Shown: positions 21,201-28,238 of the stretch, one piece after another
Numbering within the stretch: the first letter of the stretch is position 1
Layout: every line of letters begins with the position of its first letter
From: Algoriphagus zhangzhouensis
GTDB taxonomy: Bacteria > Bacteroidota > Bacteroidia > Cytophagales > Cyclobacteriaceae
Direction of reading: 5' to 3'
DNA: 64,000 nucleotides
Assembly: GCF_900148515.1 (NCBI RefSeq)
Contig: NZ_FRXN01000001.1
Location: 682,001 to 746,000, forward strand
Made by a program: the position numbers and the translations under genes
Notes under the pieces: model-generated
Database searches by the model: none
What the model saw: only the letters and a program-made list of their open reading frames with translations
Told to the model about the DNA's origin: nothing

Positions 21201-21689
21201 ATAGATATTCTCTTTTTCGACCGTCATGTCTTTCCAGTCGTGGGATCCATCACCATTGATATCAGAAAGCCAAGTATTGACCTCACTTCTTTCTGGAGAA
21301 AGCTCAGAATGCAGGAAAGCTCTTTTATCCTCGATAGATTGAAGTCCTATTGACCTGATTTCCCAGTCTTGATGACCACGAATATCAAATTCAGAGTTTT
21401 TCTGACGGTTGGTTCGAGTATAATAGAGGTCGCCCTCATTTGTGATGTTGATCGAGATCGGATCAAAAACCAAGGAGTCAACGCCCCAGACTGAAAGTTT
21501 CAATCCTTCTTTAAGGACAGGATTAACTTGGGAATTGGCAGCGCTTGCTTGTGGTTGTAGTTCTTCTTTGGTAAAAGTTTGAATTCGGGGATCAACTGGC
21601 TCCTCTTTTTTACAGGAAGTGGTGATAAGAATCCCCCCAAACATGATCGCAAAAAGCGATTTGGAAAATAGGTTACGGGTTTGATGCAT
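18270..21689 (-). CDS. Large lipoprotein: PVC-type dehydrogenase propeller, HEAT repeats and CxxCH haem domain
   Basis: 1139 residues from ATG 21689 (the frame extends to a TTG at 21719, which gives no signal). The N-terminus has a lipoprotein signal with ITTS before Cys26. Residues about 40-470 form a glucose/sorbosone-dehydrogenase-like propeller (GHQDWE, DTDGDGLADF, GPDGRVYWGIGD, DFGPDGALYFADWING). About 500-960 are HEAT repeats (repeated LKDSDPEIRALSAKWLGD-type units). The C-terminal putative haem domain has C1017-I-R-C1020-H1021. This order is known from Planctomycetes/Verrucomicrobia (PVC) proteins and some Bacteroidota; function is presumed to be periplasmic oxidation of a sugar-like substrate. 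It is coupled to the PIG-L gene. Confidence 0.88.
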   Translation of the reverse strand: MHQTRNLFSKSLFAIMFGGILITTSCKKEEPVDPRIQTFTKEELQPQASAANSQVNPVLKEGLKLSVWGVDSLVFDPISINITNEGDLYYTRTNRQKNSEFDIRGHQDWEIRSIGLQSIEDKRAFLHSELSPERSEVNTWLSDINGDGSHDWKDMTVEKENIYKLKDTDGDGLADFMQLVVEDFNDEVTDVAGAVMMGEDALYVGVGPDMWRMVDKNGDGVMDEKTSISHGYGVHIGFGGHGMSGLEMGPDGRVYWGIGDIGFHGKGPDGKDWNYPNRGVIARANPDGSDFEIFAMGVRNTHEFVFDAHTNLISADNDGDHAGEKERLVYITNGSDSGWRTNWQFGKYRDPDNNTYKVWMDELYFKPRWDKQAAFITPPIMNYVSGPTGMLYNPGTALGDRWKDNFFLVEFVGNPTNSGIHAFTLEPKGASFELKSTEKILSGVLATGMDFGPDGALYFADWINGWDTKNYGRIWKLTDPETENKAAQADTEKELKADYKALSETDLQSKLYHDDMRVRRKAQFELAKRGDKGTVVFQKVLADPSNQYARVHAIVGISQQARMESMDIADALIPFLKDSDPEIRALSAKWLGDIKFKNASADLIASLKDENSRVRFFAAEALGRAEDKNATQPLIALLEANNDEDAYIRHAASLALSRIGDEKALAALNTNPSDAVRMGAVLALRRLSSPSLAGFLNDSDELIVTEAARAIHDDYSVPEALPALAGILNTTSFTNEPLIRRVLSANQRVGGEEQLNQVLAYIAKNSAPEALKLEAIAVIGTWAKPSLVDRVDGRFRGEVSREAGLIKERSKSTLISALNNSNAAVRQEAAKAIGKLGMEEGGDALLAHVKTDPSAEVKVESLRALDRMKATQLPDAISSAMNDASQEVRVGGLALLSETSIPTEQKVSLLMDIIQKRTNPEKQTALLTLGGIGNSASLTEWNTILEDFEANKLPTATWVELEEAIEETGSEDLKTRFNALLDAKAGDEPWKKFSGALAEGSVRAGRSSFFQNQTAQCIRCHAYDDMGGNAGPRLNGIANKLSREDLLIALVDPSQRLSPGFGFVTLELNNGETITGTVMANSDQSVTVKVGSDPEKTYQASEIKSKKLAPSSMPNMGDILSKREIRNLVSFLSTLNRDE

Positions 21690-21774
21690 TTTGGCAATAA
21701 ATTCGTTTGACAAATGCAAATTAAGAAAAATGAACTGAGGTGAAATTCCCGTTGATCAAAAAGGTCTATAAAAC

Positions 21775-21802
21775 AAAAATCCCGATCAGAAATCGGGATT
21801 TT
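21775..21802 (-). terminator. Intrinsic terminator after the tRNA-Glu genes
   Basis: ATCCCGAT 21779-21786 and ATCGGGAT 21791-21798 form a stem with A/T runs on both sides. On the minus strand it lies about 70 bases beyond the second tRNA and ends that transcript before the 21689 start. Confidence 0.8.
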
Positions 21803-21871
21803 GTTCACTTTAACCACTAACAACCATAAAACAAAAATTGGGTGACGCTCGGTGATTGAGCTTACGTCTTG

Positions 21872-21943
21872 TAGTCCGTACGGGAATCGAACCCGTGTTT
21901 CATCCGTGAAAGGGATGCGTCCTAACCCCTAGACGAACGGACC
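21872..21943 (-). tRNA. tRNA-Glu (anticodon TTC), copy 2 of the transcript
   Basis: Read on the minus strand it starts GGTCCGTTCGTCTAGGGGTT and folds as a cloverleaf: acceptor 7 bp (first pair G-U), anticodon stem CATCC/GGATG with loop CTTTCAC giving anticodon TTC, and T-arm ACGGGTTCGATTCCCGT. The 3' CCA is not encoded. It is identical in sequence to the copy at 22030-22101. Confidence 0.96.
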
Positions 21944-22029
21944 ATGGGGTATTTTACTTAGAAGTACTTTTTCTGATTTCAAGAGAGTTATAACACGAAA
22001 TTATAACTCCTTGAAAATCAATATAATGG

Positions 22030-22101
22030 TAGTCCGTACGGGAATCGAACCCGTGTTTCATCCGTGAAAGGGATGCGTCCTAACCCCTAGACGAACGGAC
22101 C
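22030..22101 (-). tRNA. tRNA-Glu (anticodon TTC), copy 1 of the transcript
   Basis: Identical 72-base sequence to 21872-21943, with 86 bases between the two. It is the promoter-proximal copy: a near-perfect promoter lies at 22142-22173 on the same strand. Confidence 0.96.
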
Positions 22102-22141
22102 ATTATTTGCCTCAGAAAACGTGCTTTTCCGTAAGGTTGTG

Positions 22142-22173
22142 CAAATATAGAGGGTTCATTTTACAATAACAAA
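22142..22173 (-). promoter_or_regulatory. Promoter of the tRNA-Glu transcript
   Basis: Read on the minus strand: TTTG (22170-22173), 20 bases, then TATATTTG (22142-22149). This is an exact match to the Bacteroidota promoter TTTG-N20-TAnnTTTG. The start would fall near 22135, about 34 bases before the first tRNA. Confidence 0.8.
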
Positions 22174-22238
22174 ATGGTCACAAAAATTTATTTGGTTTGA
22201 GAGCTAAAAAGCTGAACCAAAGCAATTAAAATTTCTTT

Positions 22239-22269
22239 TCTGGACTTGAATTCCTTTTTCCTACTTTTG
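22239..22269 (+). promoter_or_regulatory. Predicted promoter of gap
   Basis: TACTTTTG at 22262-22269 matches the -7 box exactly; TCTG at 22239-22242, 19 bases upstream, is a weak -33 box. The start would be near 22276, leaving a leader of under 20 bases. It diverges from the tRNA promoter. Confidence 0.5.
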
Positions 22270-22292
22270 TTTACTCATAGAAAAGCCCGAAT

Positions 22293-23303
22293 ATGAACCA
22301 ACCGACACGCATTGCCATCAATGGATTTGGAAGAATAGGAAGATACACTACCAAGCTGATTTTGGAGCACCCAGAATTTGAATTGGTGGCCATCAATGAT
22401 CTTGCAGATGATCATGCGATAGCCCATCTTTTGAAATATGATTCTATCCATGGAAAGATGGATGCAAGTATTTCTGTTTCGGAAGGAAAATTGAAAGTAG
22501 GTAAAAACACCATTCAGCTTTTGAGTCAATCAGATCCTGAAAAGCTTCCTTGGAAAGAATTGGATATCGATGTGGTGATCGAAAGCACGGGAAGGTTTAC
22601 TGATCGTGCCGGTTCAGAAAAACATATCTCGGCAGGAGCCAAAAAAGTAATCATCTCTGCCCCTTCCCAAGATCCTAGCATCAAAATGGTTGTTCTTGGG
22701 GTAAATGAAGGAATCTTAGATGGAAATGAAAAAATTGTTTCCAATGCTTCCTGCACGACCAATTGCTTGGCTCCTATGATTCAGGTTTTGGAAAAGCACT
22801 TTGGAATTGAAAAGGGATATGCTTCGACGGTTCATTCTTACACGAATGATCAAAACCTGCATGATGCACCTCACAGAGATCTGAGAAGGGCTAGAGCGGC
22901 TGCTTATTCCATTATTCCGACCACAACCAATGCAGGTAAAGCTTTGGATCGAGTGATGCCTGAAATCGAAGGGAAAATTGAGGCCTCTGCGATGCGTGTA
23001 CCCGTTCCAGATGGTTCCTTGACCGATTTGATCATTGAGCTAAAAACAGAGGCTACAGTCGGGCAAATAAATCAAGCCTATTTGGATGCATCTGAAAACG
23101 AATTAAAGGGTATTATTCAGGTAGAAAATGATCCGATCGTTTCAATGGATATCATTGGGAATCCCTACTCCTGTATCATCGATTCTTCCTTAACTTCTTC
23201 GAAAGGAAATATGGTGAAAATAGTAGGTTGGTATGACAATGAAGCGGGTTACGCAAATCGGTTGGTGCAGCTATCGGGACTTTTGGCAAGTCACTTAGGA
23301 TAG
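22293..23303 (+). CDS. gap: Glyceraldehyde-3-phosphate dehydrogenase, type I
   Basis: 336-residue glycolytic/gluconeogenic enzyme. The Rossmann loop INGFGRIGR (about 8-16) opens the NAD domain; the catalytic cysteine is Cys154 in SNASCTTNCLAP, with the partner His in TVHSYTNDQ. The second-domain segment SAMRVPVPDGSLTDL, with Pro in place of the usual Thr, and the C-terminal WYDNEAGYANR are also present. Length is normal. It stands alone between tRNA genes and a convergent minus-strand gene 3 bases after its stop, with no visible terminator in between. Confidence 0.94.
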   Translation: MNQPTRIAINGFGRIGRYTTKLILEHPEFELVAINDLADDHAIAHLLKYDSIHGKMDASISVSEGKLKVGKNTIQLLSQSDPEKLPWKELDIDVVIESTGRFTDRAGSEKHISAGAKKVIISAPSQDPSIKMVVLGVNEGILDGNEKIVSNASCTTNCLAPMIQVLEKHFGIEKGYASTVHSYTNDQNLHDAPHRDLRRARAAAYSIIPTTTNAGKALDRVMPEIEGKIEASAMRVPVPDGSLTDLIIELKTEATVGQINQAYLDASENELKGIIQVENDPIVSMDIIGNPYSCIIDSSLTSSKGNMVKIVGWYDNEAGYANRLVQLSGLLASHLG

Positions 23304-23306
23304 GAT

Positions 23307-23924
23307 TTAATAAATCCTCTGCATGATGAAATTCTTGATGGGGTTTTCAATCATCACTTTATCGAGAACTCCATCGAGGTAATAGAAGTGATTTTTGTGA
23401 CCATTGATAGTAATTTCAAATACATCAGGTTCAATTTCTACAATGGGACTTGTAAGTCCATATGTTTCCGAAATGATCACATCTCCAACTTTGGGTTTCT
23501 GAAAATATAATTCACTGATACTGCTATAAATAGGGAAATCAATTGGCTTTTGATTTTCATATTTATAGGTATTGGCATTGATTTGATAATGATTCTCCTT
23601 CCATTCGATTTTTGATAAGAAATCACCCTTGTTGGTTTTAGAATCTACCGTTGAAAAAATATACTGTCCATCTCGGAACATACATTTGATTCGGTGATCT
23701 AAAAAGATCTTTCCAAAGAACCAGAAGTTTACCTGGCTATGTAAATCATACACAGAATTTTGGTCTGAAGAGCCTGTTTTGGCGACTTCCATTTCCCCTA
23801 TTGTGATTCCTAGGACTTTGATAGCAAAGGCGGCAGAATCAACTCTTTGACCATAGGATTTGGGTACCATGAAAATTCCAAAACCAATTAGAATGATGGT
23901 TAAAATCAGTTTTGGACTTTTCAT
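23307..23924 (-). CDS. Secreted protein, DUF6134/DUF3108-like
   Basis: 205 residues from ATG 23924 (a longer frame to 23999 would overlap the upstream gene and lacks a signal at its start). The N-terminus is a signal peptide ending SYGQ. The rest is beta-rich with AFAIKVLGITIGEMEVAK, FFGKIFLDHRIKCMFRDGQ and YSSISELYFQKP, a layout like Bacteroidota DUF6134 proteins, which are thought to resemble DUF3108/LolA-type periplasmic barrels. The family label is from memory and the function is unknown. It lies 20 bases downstream of the glycosyltransferase-like gene, probably in one transcript. Confidence 0.55.
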   Translation of the reverse strand: MKSPKLILTIILIGFGIFMVPKSYGQRVDSAAFAIKVLGITIGEMEVAKTGSSDQNSVYDLHSQVNFWFFGKIFLDHRIKCMFRDGQYIFSTVDSKTNKGDFLSKIEWKENHYQINANTYKYENQKPIDFPIYSSISELYFQKPKVGDVIISETYGLTSPIVEIEPDVFEITINGHKNHFYYLDGVLDKVMIENPIKNFIMQRIY

Positions 23925-23944
23925 TGGATTATATGATATCTTCG

Positions 23945-24568
23945 TTAAAATTTGTCGGATAAGCCTTCTTTTGAGTTTTTTTCCAAATAGGCATTCCAAT
24001 CATCTTCGGTATCAATATCATTTAAAACCTCCAAAACTCCATAGCTTAAATCTGATTCTTTAAATTTTTCCGTTGTCTCATTATAGACGCTTGAAGTACT
24101 CCAGATCATATTTTTAAATAGCTCAGGATGATAAGATTTCATCCCTAGCAAATAATACCCTCCATCTGAAGCAGGCCCTATTACAGCATCTTTTTCATCC
24201 AAAATATCAAAGGCTTGATGAAGAAGTTCAGGGGAAATTTCAGGACAATCAGTCCCAATAATGATTATTTTTTCAAATCCTTTTTCAAATGATTCCAAAA
24301 ATGAATAGCTCATTTTGTTTCCCAAATCTCCTTTTTTTTGAAGTCCAAAACTATAATTTCCTTTGGAAGTGTCATCAGGAATAAATTCTGAAAAATAGAT
24401 GATTTTATGGTATGGAGTTAAATCAACAACTGAGTGAGTTAAGCCCAAAAGATATCGGTAGATTTCCAGTGCTTTTTCAGCGCCGATAGTCTCAGCCAAT
24501 CGGGTTTTTACTTTCCCTAATTTTGGATTTTTCTCAAAGACTATAATTGCGCAGGTTTCCGGGGACAA
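23945..24568 (-). CDS. TIGR04282/DUF2064 family glycosyltransferase-like protein
   Basis: 207-residue protein with a GT-A-like nucleotide-sugar fold. It shows IIVFEKNPKLGKVKTRLAET (the K-x-G-x-V-K-T-R-L motif), GTDCPEISPELL and GPASDGGYYLLG, the hallmarks of the DUF2064 family, some of whose members are linked to arsenosugar or glycan synthesis. The start must be the TTG at 24568: two in-frame TAA codons lie within about seven codons upstream and the next ATG is about 90 residues inside the domain. It heads a two-gene minus transcript with the DUF6134-like gene. Confidence 0.8.
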   Translation of the reverse strand: MSPETCAIIVFEKNPKLGKVKTRLAETIGAEKALEIYRYLLGLTHSVVDLTPYHKIIYFSEFIPDDTSKGNYSFGLQKKGDLGNKMSYSFLESFEKGFEKIIIIGTDCPEISPELLHQAFDILDEKDAVIGPASDGGYYLLGMKSYHPELFKNMIWSTSSVYNETTEKFKESDLSYGVLEVLNDIDTEDDWNAYLEKNSKEGLSDKF

Positions 24569-24714
24569 TTTTGATGATTTTTATTAAGTCAAATTGATAT
24601 GTCGAAAGGTAAGCCAAACTAATTATGGAAGAAATTATTCAAAAAAAAAATGGTGAAAATGGAACATTTTAAGTCATTTACCTATTAACCCTATAGACTT
24701 TAACTAATTTAATT

Positions 24715-25350
24715 ATGACACTAAGATTAGGTGACCTTGCACCAAATTTTCAAGCGGAAACAACTGAGGGAAACATTGATTTTTATGAGTATCTAGGAGA
24801 CGGCTGGGGAGTTCTTTTCTCCCACCCTGCTGATTATACTCCGGTCTGCACCACCGAGTTAGGCACAGTAGCGAAACTAAAAGATGAATTCGCAAAAAGA
24901 AACACGAAAGTGATGGCGCTTTCAGTTGATGGAGTCGAAAGTCACAAAGGTTGGATTTCGGATATCAATGAAACTCAGCACACCGAAGTGAATTTTCCAA
25001 TTATTGCCGATGAGGACAAAAAGATTTCGGAATTGTATGATATGATTCATCCCAACTCAAACGAAAACTTTACTGTTAGATCTGTATTTGTGATTGGAAA
25101 TGACAAGAAAATCAAATTGATCATTACTTATCCAGCCAGTACAGGCCGTAATTTTGATGAATTGCTTCGTGTAATTGATTCACTTCAATTGACAGCAAAC
25201 TATTCAGTAGCTACTCCGGCTAACTGGAAAAAGGGTGAAGATGTAGTGATCGCTCCAGCTATCAAGAATGAGGATATACCAGCGAAGTTCCCAAAAGGAC
25301 ATAAAGTGATTAAACCTTATTTGAGAACTACTCCACAACCGGATTTATAA
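24715..25350 (+). CDS. Peroxiredoxin, 1-Cys (Prx6) subfamily
   Basis: 211-residue cytoplasmic thiol peroxidase that reduces peroxides. The peroxidatic cysteine is Cys45 in SHPADYTPVCTTELG. The long C-terminal extension after about residue 160 (NWKKGEDVVIAPAI, KGHKVIKPYLRTTPQP) is typical of the Prx6/AhpE-like long group, and no resolving cysteine is present, as expected for 1-Cys enzymes. It stands alone, with a terminator shared with the convergent aldolase gene. Confidence 0.93.
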   Translation: MTLRLGDLAPNFQAETTEGNIDFYEYLGDGWGVLFSHPADYTPVCTTELGTVAKLKDEFAKRNTKVMALSVDGVESHKGWISDINETQHTEVNFPIIADEDKKISELYDMIHPNSNENFTVRSVFVIGNDKKIKLIITYPASTGRNFDELLRVIDSLQLTANYSVATPANWKKGEDVVIAPAIKNEDIPAKFPKGHKVIKPYLRTTPQPDL

Positions 25351-25359
25351 AAAAATAGA

Positions 25360-25384
25360 AGGGGCTTTAAAAGCCCCTATTTTA
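25360..25384. terminator. Bidirectional terminator between peroxiredoxin and aldolase genes
   Basis: AGGGGCTT 25360-25367 pairs with AAGCCCCT 25371-25378 across a three-base loop; A-run before and ATTTTATT after serve both directions. Confidence 0.85.
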
Positions 25385-26050
25385 TTAATTCCCTTTTAAC
25401 TGCTTTACAGTTTCCATCACCACTTTAATGGATTCGGCTATTTCTTTGAATTTGCCTTCTTGTACGAGGTCTTTTCTAAAAAGCTGTGATCCCATTCCCA
25501 CACAAAGAACTCCTGCATCAAACCAGGGTTTAATACTTTCCATACTTGGTTCGACACCACCTGTTGGAATGATTTCTATTTTTGGCAATACTGCATGAAT
25601 TGCTTTTACAAATGCTGGAGTTAAGATATTTGCAGGATAGATTTTCACCAATTCTGCTCCCAATTCCTGAGCATTCCAAACTTCTGTGACACTTCCACAT
25701 CCAGGGATCCAGGGAACATCATTACTAGCACAATATTCTCCCAACTTCGGGTTCATAACAGGTGCGACAATAAATTCAGCTCCCATATCCAAAAACTCTT
25801 CAGCCTCTCTTGGATGATAAATGGTTCCAATACCCAAGCTTAAACCAGGCATCTGATCAGCCATTTTTCTTAAGGCTGGAAAAATACTTGGAGCTTCTTT
25901 CCCTCTGTTTACCATCTCTATGACCCTGATTCCGCCTTCATAGGCAGTTTCCAGCATCTTTAGACATAGACTTTCACTTGGATTAAAAAATATGGGCATG
26001 ACGCCAGCGGCGTTCATTTTTTGTATAAAAGGGCTTGATGGATTTCTCAT
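25385..26050 (-). CDS. eda: KDPG/KHG aldolase
   Basis: 221-residue class I aldolase that splits 2-keto-3-deoxy-6-phosphogluconate to pyruvate and glyceraldehyde 3-phosphate. Visible motifs are GGIRVIEMVNRG (about 35-46, active-site Glu), GIGTIYHPREAEEF, and ELVKIYPANI, where the Schiff-base lysine sits, then IIPTGGVEP. It lies two bases downstream of the KDG kinase gene, giving the last two steps from ketodeoxygluconate to central metabolism. Confidence 0.92.
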   Translation of the reverse strand: MRNPSSPFIQKMNAAGVMPIFFNPSESLCLKMLETAYEGGIRVIEMVNRGKEAPSIFPALRKMADQMPGLSLGIGTIYHPREAEEFLDMGAEFIVAPVMNPKLGEYCASNDVPWIPGCGSVTEVWNAQELGAELVKIYPANILTPAFVKAIHAVLPKIEIIPTGGVEPSMESIKPWFDAGVLCVGMGSQLFRKDLVQEGKFKEIAESIKVVMETVKQLKGN

Positions 26051-26052
26051 TT

Positions 26053-27042
26053 TTATCTTTTGATTTTTCCGGAAGTTCCCGCTGCAACTTCTTCTACTTC
26101 TTCTTTACTTGATAATAGTATATCTCCTGGAACTGAATGTTTTAAAACACCTGAAGCCAAAGCAAATTCAATGGCTTCTTGAGGCTCCAAATTTTGCAAT
26201 CCATAAATTAAACCAGCAGCGTAGGCATCTCCTGTACCGACTCGATCAATTATTGGATTGACATCATAGTTCTGACTAGAAAAGACTTCATAGGCAGTAT
26301 AAAGTTCACCGGAGATTGCATTATCTGAGGCACTACGAGTGATTCTGTTCGTTTTACTGATATATTTCAAATCTTTGAAAGTTTCAAAGGCATAGGTTTT
26401 GGCTTCCTCGAAACTATCGAAATCCTTGTTTAGACATTGACTAAAATCTCTAGCTCCAGCTATCATGACTGTAGTCAATTCCATTAACTCTGGCATAATT
26501 TCATGGGCCTTCTTCCCATATTGCCAAAGATTACTTCTGTAATTCAAATCCCCTGAAACAGGGATATTTTGACTCCTTGCTGCTTTTAAGATTCGCTTAG
26601 TAAGATCTGCTGATTGTTGGGAAATAGCCGGAGAAATACCTGACCAATGAACCCATGAAACAGATTTCATTTCTTCATCCCAATCTGTTTCACTTCCATC
26701 ATATTGAGAAAAACTGGAATCAAATCGATCATAAATAATTTTAGAACTTCTTTGCAAGGCTCCATTCTCGAGAAAATATACTCCCAATCTTCCCGGTAAA
26801 AATTTCACATACTCAGTAGAAATTCCATTCTGACGAAGTTGTGCTGCTGCTCTCTTTCCCAATTCATGATCCGGAAATGCAGTAACATGGCTAACTGACT
26901 CACCCCAATAGGCTAAAGCTGAACCAACATTGGCTTCAGAGCCTCCAAATTCTACATGAAACTCATCTGTTTGGGCAAAGCGGCTATTTCCGGGCGGAGA
27001 AAGTCTCAACATCACCTCTCCAAGGGTGATTATTTTTTTCAT
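26053..27042 (-). CDS. kdgK: 2-keto-3-deoxygluconate kinase (PfkB family)
   Basis: 329-residue sugar kinase phosphorylating 2-keto-3-deoxygluconate. PfkB signatures are GGSEANVGSALAYWG near residue 33 and DRVGTGDAYAAGL near residue 265, which holds the catalytic Asp. Together with the aldolase two bases downstream it forms an Entner-Doudoroff lower branch, usually fed by uronates or aldonates. No uronate isomerase or dehydratase genes are in the window, so the upstream sugar source is unknown. Confidence 0.9.
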   Translation of the reverse strand: MKKIITLGEVMLRLSPPGNSRFAQTDEFHVEFGGSEANVGSALAYWGESVSHVTAFPDHELGKRAAAQLRQNGISTEYVKFLPGRLGVYFLENGALQRSSKIIYDRFDSSFSQYDGSETDWDEEMKSVSWVHWSGISPAISQQSADLTKRILKAARSQNIPVSGDLNYRSNLWQYGKKAHEIMPELMELTTVMIAGARDFSQCLNKDFDSFEEAKTYAFETFKDLKYISKTNRITRSASDNAISGELYTAYEVFSSQNYDVNPIIDRVGTGDAYAAGLIYGLQNLEPQEAIEFALASGVLKHSVPGDILLSSKEEVEEVAAGTSGKIKR

Positions 27043-27133
27043 GATAATTCCTTTGATTCAAATCGAACTCAAATTAGAAAATCGAGGAAGAATCTGTGGG
27101 ATTAAGAGAGAAAAAATTAGCGGAATCGAATGC

Positions 27134-27170
27134 AAAAAAAAGGGAGCGAATAATTCACTCCCTTTTTTTC
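27134..27170. terminator. Bidirectional hairpin terminator
   Basis: AGGGAG 27141-27146 pairs with CTCCCT 27157-27162, with GAA/TTC continuing inside past one mismatch and long A- and T-runs outside. On the minus strand it ends the lipoprotein gene that stops at 27187. Confidence 0.85.
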
Positions 27171-27186
27171 CGATTTAAGATTCGAA

Positions 27187-27813
27187 TTATTTAAACATTA
27201 ATTCTGCAACGATTGAAGATTCTCCTGCTCCTGTATATGGATTATAAAATCCTGTAACTTTTCCGCTGCCAGAGGCATTTTCAAAGATTCCCATGCCACC
27301 TACAACAGTCACTTCTGCTTCGAATTCTACTCTATCTTCTGAAACAGGAACTCCATTGTTCGTTCCAGAAGAAAAGAATAAGGCATTTCCTTTTTTATCT
27401 ACTGTCACAGAATGTATATCATCAGAAAGATTTGTAATTCCCAATGCCGCTAATTCTTCTGCAAAAACCAAAGAGACAGGTGCTCCTTCTGTAGTAATTG
27501 GATCTAATGCTTTTTGATTAATGAAAGAAAGTGACTTGCCAATAAAAGTGGCGTTTCCTACACCAGTGCCAGGTAAATAGAATCCAGACTCAGTTCCAAA
27601 TGGGAAAATTGAGTTTGAAAACTTCTCTTGATAGCGATAAAAATCGCCTTTTCTTAAATTTTCCCCGCCAGTAACTACCTCTTCAGCAATTTCTTTTTCT
27701 ACAGTAAGATCCTCATTAAGAGGTGTTTCACTCTCCGAAATACAGGAGAAAGTCAGGATTGATAGAGCTACTAAAAATGAATAAGCCCTACCCGTAAAGT
27801 GAATTTTTCTCAT
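27187..27813 (-). CDS. Lipoprotein of unknown function, possibly allene-oxide-cyclase-like barrel
   Basis: 208 residues with a lipoprotein signal (LTFS before Cys24) and an acidic linker to about residue 50. The remainder is beta-rich; GGMGIFENASGSGKVTG near residue 175 resembles the GG-x-G-x-F-x-x-A-x-G-x-G turn seen in small eight-stranded barrels of the allene oxide cyclase/dirigent type. That likeness is a pattern match only. It has its own downstream terminator and no functional neighbour; function unknown. Confidence 0.6.
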   Translation of the reverse strand: MRKIHFTGRAYSFLVALSILTFSCISESETPLNEDLTVEKEIAEEVVTGGENLRKGDFYRYQEKFSNSIFPFGTESGFYLPGTGVGNATFIGKSLSFINQKALDPITTEGAPVSLVFAEELAALGITNLSDDIHSVTVDKKGNALFFSSGTNNGVPVSEDRVEFEAEVTVVGGMGIFENASGSGKVTGFYNPYTGAGESSIVAELMFK

Positions 27814-27940
27814 TTGAATAATTTTTAGGGTGATTGAATTAAATGGTGATTTGGTTTGAAAATACTAAAATTTTAATTTCAGAATAGAATACTCTAAACA
27901 TCAATTAATTGCATTTCATACCAATAAAAATGCCAATTTT

Positions 27941-28225
27941 TTAAAATTCAATCAATAAAAATTTTGCTTTGCTTCCTTGAGCTCTAATTTCCTTTGCTTT
28001 TTGATATTCCTTTGAATAATACCAATCTTTTGCACTTTTCTTATCCGGAAACTCAAGCATAACTAAACGATCATGATTCCACTCCCCTTCTAACGCCTCT
28101 ACCGGATTCCCTCGTAGCACGAATTTACCTCCATATTTTTCAACAGTTGCTGGAGTATTTTTTTTGTATTCATCATATGCAACAGGATCCTGAATATCCG
28201 CTTCGACAATAATGTATGCTGGCAT
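27941..28225 (-). CDS. DUF1330 family protein
   Basis: 94-residue single-domain protein with the ferredoxin-like alpha/beta layout of DUF1330 (dimeric alpha-beta barrel superfamily): PAYIIVEADIQDPVAYDEYK at the start, then KYGGKFVLRG, and LVMLEFPDKKSAKDWYYS. The function of the family is unknown; some members may handle small aromatic or phenolic compounds. It follows the tolC-like gene after 13 bases and may be the last gene of the export operon. Confidence 0.85.
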   Translation of the reverse strand: MPAYIIVEADIQDPVAYDEYKKNTPATVEKYGGKFVLRGNPVEALEGEWNHDRLVMLEFPDKKSAKDWYYSKEYQKAKEIRAQGSKAKFLLIEF

Positions 28226-28238
28226 GGCTTTATTGAGG

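Noticed and set aside
21690-21719. TTG start ten codons upstream for the haem/HEAT lipoprotein
   Set aside because: The ATG at 21689 starts directly with the lipoprotein signal peptide; the extension would bury it.
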